From Caldilineaceae bacterium (lineage in GTDB: Bacteria; Chloroflexota; Anaerolineae; Caldilineales; Caldilineaceae), in assembly GCA_022842065.1 (NCBI GenBank), contig JALHQH010000074.1, forward strand, positions 1 to 46,140: DNA of 46,140 nucleotides. The letters are read 5' to 3'. A model generated the notes under the pieces. The model saw only the letters and a program-made list of their open reading frames with translations. It ran no database searches and was not told the DNA's origin. A program made the position numbers and the translations under genes. Of this stretch, positions 1 through 8,083 are shown one piece after another; position 1 is the stretch's first letter, and each line of letters begins with the position of its first letter.

Positions 1-100
1 GACCAAAGAATCTAGCGGACTGGAAACAGTTGGCGGTCAGTGCGACGCACGCGATCCCGTTAGCCAGCAAAACGCCGGTTCTCAACTTCACTTCAGTATA
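1..100 (-). repeat. 151-bp MITE-like repeat, copy 1, cut by window edge
   Basis: The first 100 bases are the reverse complement of the first 100 bases of the repeats at 16141-16291 and 38939-39089. I count a single difference (GTGAAG instead of GTCAAG near the outer end). The outer terminus TATACTGAAG lies at 91-100 and the rest of the element runs off the window. The visible part includes one arm of the internal hairpin (GTGCGTCGCACTGACC on the minus strand). Confidence 0.9.
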
Positions 101-301
101 GCACTAAAAACTAACCGGGGTGGATGACTATGGGTAAATACCCCACAGACCACGCACCCCATTTGCCAATCTAGCCTGTGCCCTACAGCACAAACGCGCC
201 ATGATCTTCCCTACACCCCTTTTGCCAATGTCGATGTATAATGCCGAAGCTTAACATTTCGTAGGCAAATTATTCTAATTTTATTTTAGCAAAGGGGCTA
301 T

Positions 302-3300
302 ATGCGTCAATCAGTACCTGCGTCTTCGCTACGCGTCCTGCTGGCACTCTTCATCACCATTCCCACCATCTTGTTTCCCCCCACCTCGCCGCCCCTCTAC
401 GCCATCGGCCCCACGGTGGTAACCACGACATCATTACTCAACGACCCGAATGATGGTGCGTGCAGTCTGCGCGAGGCGTTGCAGGCGGCCTTTCTCCAAC
501 AGGTCAATGGTACAGCGTCCCAAACCTACAACGAATGCACGGTCTACGCCGGCCCCACCACTATCACCTTTGGCGGCAATGCTGCGGCCGGGGTGATCAA
601 GTTGACCGCCGACCAGGATCCGCTGCCCATGATTAACAAAGCGGTGATCATTGTCGGCCCAGTGCTGATTCAGGGCGGGGGCCGACCACCGGCCGGCACC
701 GAAAAGCGCGATACGCGCCTCTTCCAAGTGGCTGCGGATGGCAATCTGACCTTGATGACGCTAACCCTCAAGGATGGGTATACTAGCGGCTTTGGCGGCG
801 CGATCTATGGCACCACCAGCAGCAGTGTGATCAACCTGAGCGGCGTCGCCTTGATCGGCAACATGGCCGAAGGCAATGGCGGGGCGATCTACACCAGCGG
901 CGCGCTCAATGTGCTGCTCAGCAGCTTTAGTGGCAATCAGGCGTTGGGGCTGCAAGCGGATGGCATTACCGATTCACCGACGACCGGCTTTGGCGGGGCC
1001 ATCGAAAGTGGCGGCACCGATCAGATTCGGCTAGCCGGCACCAACTTTAGTGGCAACATCGCCAGCAAGGGCGGCGGTGCGCTGAGCAACATCGGCGCGA
1101 CGCTGTTGATTTCGGACACGGTCTTTACCGGCAATATCGCCAACGCGATTGGTGACAACGACGGTGGCGGCGCGCTGATGAACCGTGGCGGGGGCGGCTT
1201 TACCATTGCCCGCAGCTTTTTCAGCGCCAATCTAACGCCCAAAGGCAGTGGCGGTGCCATTTACCACAATCTGAATTCAACCCCCGGCCAGATCACCGAC
1301 AGCGCGTTTACCGCTAACATTGCCGGCGACCTGGCCCAAGGCGGTCTGGGCGGTGCCATCTACAACGAAGAAGATCTGCTGATCAAGCGGGTGACCTTTA
1401 ACGGCAATATTGCCACCGGCGATGGCCGCGGCGGGGCGATTCTCAACAACCGCGCCGCGCTGCTACGCCTGGCCAATGCCACCTTCTTTAGCAATTTTAC
1501 GCCGGAGGGTAAAGGCGGGGCGATTGCCAATGTGGACACCCCCTTTCCGGTCAGTGCCGACTCGACGGTAGATCTGCGCAATGTGACCCTTTCCAGCAAC
1601 CGCGCCAACAGCGGCGGTGCGCTCTATAATGAAGAGCTGTTAACACTGGCCAATACGATTGTCGAAGAGGGCGCGACCGGCAGCGGTGGCACCTGCGCCG
1701 GCACAAAACCAGTGACCGACAACGGCCATAACTTGCAAGATCCCGGCACCGCCTGTGGCAATACCATGCAAAGTGCCGGCCCAGCGCTCGATTTCCCCAA
1801 ACCAGCCGGTGGGCCGCTAGTCTGGCTTTTGGTGCAAGCCCCGAAAGCAGGCAGCCCAGCCATCGACCAGGGCGACGAGGCAATCTGTAGTGCCGACCCG
1901 GTCAACAATGTGGATGCCACCGATTCCTCTCGCCCCAAAAATGGAGATAGCGTCCCTGGTTCTGTCTGTGATATTGGTGCGGTGGAAGCGGGGACGGCGC
2001 TGCCCGGCTTCGGTTCGGAACCAGCCCAACCAGGGCCCATCGAGTTTGGCAATGTGCAGGTCGGCACCTTTAGCGAAGCCGGCTTTATGGTCTCGGAAAC
2101 GGGCATTCTGCCATTAACCGTCGTTGCGGCTGAATTAAGCGGCAATCAAGCCGGTGACTTTAGTGTGCTCAGCGCGCTGCCGATCATCATTGCCAATGGT
2201 GGCCCGGCACAGCCAGTAACCTTGCGCTGTACCCCCACCGCAGAAGGGCTGCGCACAGCCACCCTCAGTTTGGTCACCGACGATCCCAAAAGTCTCAAGG
2301 TTGACTACGATCTGGTCTGCAATGGTACCATCGCTAAAGTGCCTGGCTTTGCCGCCGAGCCCATCGCACCCGGCCCCATCGATCTGGGCACCGTCTATGT
2401 GGGGGCCACGGCGACCCAAAGTTTTGCGATTAAGGAGAGTGGCAACGCCACGTTGCAGGTCAGCCAGCAGTCGATCAGCGGCGACAATGCGGCCGACTTT
2501 ACGGTCATTAGCGGGCTGCCGGCCACCATTGCCGAAGCCGGCGCGGCGGCTTCGGTCTCGGTGCGTTGTGTGCCAACCGCGATTGGTATCCGCACGGCGC
2601 AACTCAATCTCACCACCAATGATCCGACCCAGCCTACAGTCACCTTTGACTTGATCTGCAAAGGCGCGGCGGTCCCAACCCCTTATCTCGCCGCGCCGGG
2701 CACCAGCGTGGTTAATCTGGATGGTGCGTATGGTGTTGTTGTTAGCCCTGATGCGCGCCATGTGTACGTGACCAATCACTTTGCCGGCACCTTGTCCCTC
2801 TTTAGCCGTGATTTGACGAGCGGGCAATTGACCACGTTGGGGGCACCACTCACTGGCTTGGCCGGGGCGCGCAAAGTGGCCATCAGCCCCGACGGGCAAC
2901 AACTCTATGTGGCCGCGGGCAGTGCCAACTCTTTTACCATCTACAATCGTGATGGGGATAGCGGGCAATTGACCCTGGCCGACAGCTACACCAATAACGC
3001 AATTGTGCAAGGGCTCACCGGCGCACATGGGGTTGGAGTTAGTCCGGACGGCCGCAACATCTATGTGACCGGGGCCGGCGCAAATGCGCTGGTTACCTTT
3101 AGCCGCGATGCAGATGATTTTGTTGGCTACGCCGATACCCTTAGCGACACGGATGATCTGGCCGGGGCGCGCAGTGTCGTGGTCAGCCCCGATGGACAAC
3201 ATGTTTATGTGAGCGGCTATAAGAGCACCACGCATGGCAACGTAGCCGTCTACAGTCGCAACCAGATCGATGGGACCTTAACCCATCTGCAGAACTGGAG

Positions 3301-4984
3301 TGAAGGGAGCTTACTTTCGATCAATCCAATTCGCTTTCTTGATGGCTTGGCCGGTGCCCATGCGTTGACGCTCAGCCCGGAGGGGGCCTTTCTCTATGTC
3401 GCCGGCTTATATGACAATTCACTGGTGATCTTCAGCCGCAACCCGTTAACCGGTCGCCTTTCCTATCTGCGCACCTACAAAGATGGCGTGGGCGGCTTTG
3501 ATGCGCTGGGCGGGACAACCGGGGTGACGATTAGCGCGGATGGCAAACATCTCTACACCACCGCGCTCAATGATCGCGCCCTTGGCCTCTTTGACCGTGA
3601 TCCGGCCACCGGGCTGCTGAGTTTTGTCGAGAGTTTTGCGCGCGATGCTGGAACAGGATTACCAAAACTTGAGGGGGCGAACGAAGCGGTGATCAGCCCC
3701 GACGGGGCAACTGTCTACACGGTGGCCGGCCTTGACGATGCCGTGACCGCCTTTGCCGTCGCCAACCCCCAGGCAACGCTGGAAAGTCTGCTGCCTGCAT
3801 CGGTACCACAGGGCGCGACTGACTTTACATTAGTGGTGAAGGGCAAAAACTTTGTCGGTGGTTCGCAGATTGTCTGGCAGGGCACGGTCAAGCCGACAAC
3901 CTACATCAGCACCGGCGAAGTGCGCACCACGATCAGCGCCGCCGAGGTGGTGACCGCGGGCAGTGCCGCGGTGAAAGTCGTTAACCCCGCCCCTGGCGGT
4001 GGTGACTCGGCCAATCAGGCGACCTTTACGATTACAGCACCGGGCGAAAATCCCCAGCCGTCGATCGATTACATTACCCCCCAGTCGGTCGAAGCAGCCG
4101 TCCAACAATTCACCCTCTCGGTCTTTGGGGCAAACTTTGTGCAGGGCGCGGTGGTGCGTTACAACGGCGTCACCCAGCCCACCACCTTCGTCAGTAGTAA
4201 CCAACTTGATGCAACGGTAGGGACAGCAGCCATTCAAGCCGCCTTGGCCGCGCAGGATCCCGACCTGCTCAGCGCCGCCGCGGTTGACGACAATCAACCA
4301 GCCGGGGTCACGGTCCAGAATCCAGCCCCCGGCGGTGGGATCTCCAACCCCGTGCTCTTTACCGTGCTTGAGGCAGGCCAGAATCCGGCCCCGTCGCTTA
4401 GCGCGCTCCAACCACTTTCAATTGTCGAACAAGGGGCGGGCAGCAGTGGCTTGACCATCACGGTGATCGGCCAGAACTTCCTGGAGACGGCGCAGGCACA
4501 GTGGAACGGTGCCCCGCGCACCACCAAATTTGTGAGCAGCAGCCAACTACAAGTTACCTTGCAGGGTGGTGATATCGCCTTTGCCGGCAGCGGCAGCTTG
4601 ACGGTCAGCAACCCGGCACCGGGCGGCGGTACTTCCAACGCGCAGCTCTTTACCGTGCAGCCAACGCCGCTCAATCCAACGCCAACGATTGCAACCGTCA
4701 CGCCCAATCTCGTGCCGGGCGTGGGACAAAACGCATCACCGACCCTGGAACTCACGGGCAGCAATTTCTTACCAAGTGCCGGGGTTTACCTGGATAGCGT
4801 GTTACGGCCAAGCAGCTATGTTGACAGCAGCCATCTGCACTTTACTTTAACGATGACTGATCTGCTCAGCAGTGAAGGGGGCACAGTCACAGTGATTAAC
4901 CCGCCACCGGGTGGTGGGGCGTCAAATGGGGTGGCGTTGACGATTCTGCAACATGGGCTGTGGGTGCCATTGGTGCAGAAGTAA
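302..4984 (+). CDS. Secreted CSLREA / beta-helix / propeller / TIG repeat protein
   Basis: This 1560-aa protein is probably exported, since it opens with a basic-hydrophobic signal peptide (about residues 1-35). A CSLREA motif follows (about 55-60), then a Gly-rich right-handed beta-helix region with many SGN/GNGGAI turns (about 60-500). Next come two related Ig-like 'choice-of-anchor D' domains (about 570-790), a propeller with repeated SPDGxxxYV blades (about 800-1150) and four TIG/IPT domains, three of them ending in NPAPGGG and the last in NPPPGGG. It ends in LWVPLVQK, like tails I associate with Chloroflexota exoproteins. AAAGGGG sits 4 bases before the ATG. A surface or adhesive role is an inference; no catalytic motif was seen. 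The 200 bases upstream hold only repeat copy 1 and a TATAAT at 237-242 without a good -35. Confidence 0.93.
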   Translation: MRQSVPASSLRVLLALFITIPTILFPPTSPPLYAIGPTVVTTTSLLNDPNDGACSLREALQAAFLQQVNGTASQTYNECTVYAGPTTITFGGNAAAGVIKLTADQDPLPMINKAVIIVGPVLIQGGGRPPAGTEKRDTRLFQVAADGNLTLMTLTLKDGYTSGFGGAIYGTTSSSVINLSGVALIGNMAEGNGGAIYTSGALNVLLSSFSGNQALGLQADGITDSPTTGFGGAIESGGTDQIRLAGTNFSGNIASKGGGALSNIGATLLISDTVFTGNIANAIGDNDGGGALMNRGGGGFTIARSFFSANLTPKGSGGAIYHNLNSTPGQITDSAFTANIAGDLAQGGLGGAIYNEEDLLIKRVTFNGNIATGDGRGGAILNNRAALLRLANATFFSNFTPEGKGGAIANVDTPFPVSADSTVDLRNVTLSSNRANSGGALYNEELLTLANTIVEEGATGSGGTCAGTKPVTDNGHNLQDPGTACGNTMQSAGPALDFPKPAGGPLVWLLVQAPKAGSPAIDQGDEAICSADPVNNVDATDSSRPKNGDSVPGSVCDIGAVEAGTALPGFGSEPAQPGPIEFGNVQVGTFSEAGFMVSETGILPLTVVAAELSGNQAGDFSVLSALPIIIANGGPAQPVTLRCTPTAEGLRTATLSLVTDDPKSLKVDYDLVCNGTIAKVPGFAAEPIAPGPIDLGTVYVGATATQSFAIKESGNATLQVSQQSISGDNAADFTVISGLPATIAEAGAAASVSVRCVPTAIGIRTAQLNLTTNDPTQPTVTFDLICKGAAVPTPYLAAPGTSVVNLDGAYGVVVSPDARHVYVTNHFAGTLSLFSRDLTSGQLTTLGAPLTGLAGARKVAISPDGQQLYVAAGSANSFTIYNRDGDSGQLTLADSYTNNAIVQGLTGAHGVGVSPDGRNIYVTGAGANALVTFSRDADDFVGYADTLSDTDDLAGARSVVVSPDGQHVYVSGYKSTTHGNVAVYSRNQIDGTLTHLQNWSEGSLLSINPIRFLDGLAGAHALTLSPEGAFLYVAGLYDNSLVIFSRNPLTGRLSYLRTYKDGVGGFDALGGTTGVTISADGKHLYTTALNDRALGLFDRDPATGLLSFVESFARDAGTGLPKLEGANEAVISPDGATVYTVAGLDDAVTAFAVANPQATLESLLPASVPQGATDFTLVVKGKNFVGGSQIVWQGTVKPTTYISTGEVRTTISAAEVVTAGSAAVKVVNPAPGGGDSANQATFTITAPGENPQPSIDYITPQSVEAAVQQFTLSVFGANFVQGAVVRYNGVTQPTTFVSSNQLDATVGTAAIQAALAAQDPDLLSAAAVDDNQPAGVTVQNPAPGGGISNPVLFTVLEAGQNPAPSLSALQPLSIVEQGAGSSGLTITVIGQNFLETAQAQWNGAPRTTKFVSSSQLQVTLQGGDIAFAGSGSLTVSNPAPGGGTSNAQLFTVQPTPLNPTPTIATVTPNLVPGVGQNASPTLELTGSNFLPSAGVYLDSVLRPSSYVDSSHLHFTLTMTDLLSSEGGTVTVINPPPGGGASNGVALTILQHGLWVPLVQK

Positions 4985-4985
4985 C

Positions 4986-5020
4986 ACTGGGCGCGCCGTC
5001 ATTCTGCCGGCGCGCCCAGT
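4986..5020. terminator. Bidirectional hairpin terminator
   Basis: ACTGGGCGCGCCG (4986-4998) pairs perfectly with 5008-5020 around a 9-base loop. It lies between the stop codons of two convergent genes (4984 and 5033). There is no clear T-run, so termination is inferred from position and stem strength. Confidence 0.7.
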
Positions 5021-5032
5021 CTGTACATGCGT

Positions 5033-6328
5033 TCAACGCCGCGCCAGGGCCGGCTCCTCCCGTTGTGCCATTGGGTGTGAGTTTGTCTGTGTAAGCAGCG
5101 CAACAGCCTGGCCAACCCCATCCTCCCCGCGAATCTGCGCGCCGAGCTGGGCGGCGCGCTTTTGCATCTCTCCATCTGTGACTGCGCGCGTAATCGCCGC
5201 GGCCAGCCCATCGACCGTCAACTGCTTCTGCGGGATCGGCTGTGGCCCGACGCCCCGTTCGTAGACCACTTTGCCCCAGAAGGGTTGATCGGCCATAAAG
5301 GGGCAGATCACCGTCGGTTTCCCGGCGTATAACCCGGCTGCAGTGGTGCCGGAGCCACCATGATGGACAACCGCGGCCACGCGCGGGAAGAGCCAGTCAT
5401 GGGGCACGGCATCAATTTGGAAGATGGTATTTGGTAGATTGGCTGTTTCCAGCCCACCCCAGCCGCTGGCCAGCAAGCCCCGTTGGCCGGCCTTTTGTAA
5501 TGCTTCCACCACAATGCGGCCCCGTTCCGCCCCGGCGTTACCACTCATGCTGCCAAAACCGACATAGACCGGCGGTGCGCCCGCTTCAAGGAAAGCGCAT
5601 AGCTCCGGTGATGGTTGCCAATCCGTCGTTTGGGCCAGAAACCAGAAACCGGTGACATGCACCTCCGGCGGGAAGTCAGCTGGACGGGGCACCAGATGGG
5701 GGCTATAGGCGTAGAGCATGGGCACCGGTTCGCCATTGGTTTTGACGACGGTGCGGGCAAAGCGACTTTTGGGGGGTAAACCCAATGTTTTTACCCGAAA
5801 ATCATTGGTCGTCCCGGCATACATCAACCCGGCCAGATCCATCAAACGATAGCTGAATTGGTTGAACCAGCCCCCCAACTTGACACCGGTGAACATAGGA
5901 TTGGGAAAGGCGCGTGTCGGCGTCTGGAAAGGCAGCGCCAACGACAGCCACGAGGGCAGCCCTAACTTTTCGGCAATGTGATAGCTGCCCAACATCTTGG
6001 GATGATAGACCAGCACATCCGGCTGGAAGGCTTGCACGGCGCGCCATTCATCCTCCAGCGAGCGGCGGATGATCGGGCCGATCTGGCGGTAGATCTCCAT
6101 GACACCGCGCTTGCTCTCCATGGCGGCCTGCCCCGTCTGTGACTGGATAATCGCCAGGAATTCGTTGTCCATAAAGGCGTAGGGGATACCATGTTCCTCG
6201 ACAAAAGGCTGGTACCCTGCCGCAGTGCAGAGCGCAACCTGGTGGCCTGCTCGCTGTAACCCTTGGCCAAGCGCAATAAAGGGCTGAATATCGCCACGCG
6301 TCCCCATGGTGCTGAGAAAAACTTTCAT
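5033..6328 (-). CDS. UGT/MGT-like family 1 glycosyltransferase
   Basis: This 431-aa protein resembles sterol- and macrolide-type GT1 enzymes that move a sugar from a nucleotide sugar to a lipophilic acceptor. The N-terminus shows the typical STMGTRGDIQPFIALGQGL start of a GT28-like Rossmann domain. The C-terminal donor site has HHGGSGTTAAGLYAGKP followed by DQPFWG. The ATG at 6328 is chosen because AGGAGG lies just upstream and because it overlaps the tetR stop (ATGA). A longer reading from 6367 would lack this signal. Coupling to a TetR regulator suggests inducible modification of a small molecule; the acceptor is unknown. Confidence 0.9.
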   Translation of the reverse strand: MKVFLSTMGTRGDIQPFIALGQGLQRAGHQVALCTAAGYQPFVEEHGIPYAFMDNEFLAIIQSQTGQAAMESKRGVMEIYRQIGPIIRRSLEDEWRAVQAFQPDVLVYHPKMLGSYHIAEKLGLPSWLSLALPFQTPTRAFPNPMFTGVKLGGWFNQFSYRLMDLAGLMYAGTTNDFRVKTLGLPPKSRFARTVVKTNGEPVPMLYAYSPHLVPRPADFPPEVHVTGFWFLAQTTDWQPSPELCAFLEAGAPPVYVGFGSMSGNAGAERGRIVVEALQKAGQRGLLASGWGGLETANLPNTIFQIDAVPHDWLFPRVAAVVHHGGSGTTAAGLYAGKPTVICPFMADQPFWGKVVYERGVGPQPIPQKQLTVDGLAAAITRAVTDGEMQKRAAQLGAQIRGEDGVGQAVALLTQTNSHPMAQREEPALARR

Positions 6329-7047
6329 GCTTTGTCCTCCTTTGTGGCACGCTGCATCGCGGCCCATTGTTCACGCGCGGTTGCGGCCAGTTGGCGAATG
6401 ACCGCTTTCCCAGCCGCGCCGGGATTGCCTGCACCGGAATCATCCATAATGGGCGTCAACATGCGATCCAACATTTCGGCGATGGCAACCATCAAATCAT
6501 CAAAAGGGGGTATCGTCTCCGCCCGTTTGAACGCATTGACCCCCACCAACCCATAGGAGAGCATATCCATGATATGGCTCATCACTTGTGGGTCCACATC
6601 CGGCCGTATCGCGCCCACAGCCTGCATCGCTTGCAGAAACTCCGTGCGTAATGCCGGGGATTCCATGGCGGTAAAGAGATTCTTCGGTTTGCGCAGATAG
6701 TTGCCAAAGATCCGCGGATCTTGCTTGACGATGGCGCTCATAAAGGGGCTGTGGTTGATTGCGTAGAGCACAGCCTTGTAGATGCCGCCGATAGTGCCCC
6801 CCTGTGGATCTGCTTCGATGCGCGCAAACCAGCTTTCGCTGTAGTTAACCACCTCGCGATAGAGCAACGCCTCGAAGAGTTCCTCTTTGCTGCTGAAATG
6901 TAAATAGATCGCGCCCTTACTAATGCCGGCGGCGTCAGCAATATCACTGACGCTGGTCTTGTCATAGCCATAGTGGATGATCAACTGGGCGGCGGCGTCG
7001 AGAATGCGTTGTTCACGTTCGTGATTGGCGGATTTTGCACTGTCCAT
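6325..7047 (-). CDS. TetR family transcriptional regulator
   Basis: This 240-aa protein carries an N-terminal TetR helix-turn-helix (residues about 12-58: ILDAAAQLI, then ISKGAIYLHFSSKEELFEAL) and a divergent ligand-binding C-terminal domain. It probably represses its own promoter and the glycosyltransferase behind it: the two genes overlap by 4 bp (ATGA) and share the promoter at 7092-7120. The ATG at 7047 is preferred over an upstream TTG at 7056. AGG lies 9 bases upstream, a weak ribosome site. Confidence 0.92.
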   Translation of the reverse strand: MDSAKSANHEREQRILDAAAQLIIHYGYDKTSVSDIADAAGISKGAIYLHFSSKEELFEALLYREVVNYSESWFARIEADPQGGTIGGIYKAVLYAINHSPFMSAIVKQDPRIFGNYLRKPKNLFTAMESPALRTEFLQAMQAVGAIRPDVDPQVMSHIMDMLSYGLVGVNAFKRAETIPPFDDLMVAIAEMLDRMLTPIMDDSGAGNPGAAGKAVIRQLAATAREQWAAMQRATKEDKA

Positions 7048-7061
7048 AAAACACAACCTGA

Positions 7062-7099
7062 CTTATTGACCAGATTCATTTAATTAGTCAAATTATAAG
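7062..7099. promoter_or_regulatory. Inverted repeat, probable TetR operator
   Basis: CTTATTGAC (7062-7070) and GTCAAATTATAAG (7087-7099) form an imperfect inverted repeat; the right arm matches except for three extra bases. It covers the -10 box and expected start site of the tetR-glycosyltransferase promoter, where an autorepressor would bind. That TetR binds here is inferred. Confidence 0.5.
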
Positions 7100-7120
7100 G
7101 CAAACCTGAAGATTTGTCAA
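7092..7120 (-). promoter_or_regulatory. Consensus sigma-70 promoter for tetR-glycosyltransferase
   Basis: On the minus strand TTGACA (7120-7115) and TATAAT (7097-7092) are separated by exactly 17 bases, a full consensus match. The predicted start is near 7085, about 38 bases before the tetR ATG. Such a strong promoter next to a repressor gene implies that it is normally held off. Confidence 0.85.
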
Positions 7121-7355
7121 GCGTTTGGCAAGATTAATCACCACTGATTTACCGACAAGATAGGCTTTTTTGCAGATCCGTTGTACAAAAAATTGGCATA
7201 CAATATAGAGCGGTTGGCAAGCAAGGGTACTTTACGCCATCGCTACCAGCCTCTAATCCAGTAGAACAGGCAGGTTGTTGCATATTTGCCCTTTCCCGAC
7301 ATGCTTGCCTCCCGCGCAACTGCATACCGCCAGTGCAGACAAAGGAAGAGAGATC

Positions 7356-8054
7356 TTGGACACAGCCCTTCATTTCAAGCCCAACTCGGCAAACAGTGCT
7401 TCCGCCCCAGTCGCGACCAGGGATACCCCCATGCAACGGCTCAAAGCCGCCACCGCGGCGCAGCACATTGCATTGGAGCAAACGGTCAATCTAGTCCAGT
7501 TGAGTACTTCACTGCCCGCGTATCGCGCTTTACTACGGCGCTTTTATGGATTCTATGCACCGCTCGAAGCGCAGTTGGTTGACTTGCCCTGGTCAACGGT
7601 GGGTTTTGAGATTGAGGCACGCAACAAAAGTGTGCTGCTCGCAGCAGATCTCTACTGGCTGGGCGAATCCCCAGCCACCCTGGCCGATCTGGCGCGCTGT
7701 ACAGCATTGCCGACGTTGGCCGATATTCCCCAAGCGCTGGGTTATCTCTATGTCAGTGAAGGGTCAACCTTGGGCGGGCAGCTGATCATCCGGCAATTAC
7801 AGCAGAAATTGCCCATCACTCGGACGGCAGGGGGCCAGTTTTTCAATAGTTATGGTCCAGCCGTGGGGCCGATGTGGCAACAGCTAAGCCACTTTATCAA
7901 TACATTTATCCCCAGTACCGAAAGCGACAGCAGCGAAAACGCAGGAACAGAAAAGTTTGACGCCGAAAAACGGATGTTACAAACAGCCTCTCTGACTTTT
8001 CAAGCCTTACACCACTGGCTTGCAGCCAGCACAATGCCGGTAACTGCCCGTTAA
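7356..8054 (+). CDS. bphO: Heme oxygenase (biliverdin-producing)
   Basis: This protein resembles bacterial heme oxygenases that open heme to biliverdin IX-alpha, the chromophore of the phytochrome encoded 29 bp downstream. LKAATAAQHIALEQ holds the proximal His region, and LGYLYVSEGSTLGGQLI is the distal-helix signature with its flexible glycines. The start is uncertain. TTG at 7356 follows AAAGGAAGAGAG and gives 232 aa; ATG at 7431 gives 207 aa, closer to family length, behind a weaker GGGA. The bphO-bphP order is a classic arrangement and strongly supports both calls. Confidence 0.9.
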   Translation: MDTALHFKPNSANSASAPVATRDTPMQRLKAATAAQHIALEQTVNLVQLSTSLPAYRALLRRFYGFYAPLEAQLVDLPWSTVGFEIEARNKSVLLAADLYWLGESPATLADLARCTALPTLADIPQALGYLYVSEGSTLGGQLIIRQLQQKLPITRTAGGQFFNSYGPAVGPMWQQLSHFINTFIPSTESDSSENAGTEKFDAEKRMLQTASLTFQALHHWLAASTMPVTAR

Positions 8055-8083
8055 AGGGTGGCTACTGCAGGAGATAGAGAGTA

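Noticed and set aside
237..242. TATAAT as promoter of the CSLREA protein gene
   Set aside because: No acceptable -35 at 16-18 bases and no extended -10; too weak to list.
2135..3235. 366-codon minus-strand frame inside the CSLREA protein gene
   Set aside because: It lies opposite a repeat-rich gene with clear domains, has no ribosome site and resembles no family. Codon bias on the plus strand keeps the complement open.
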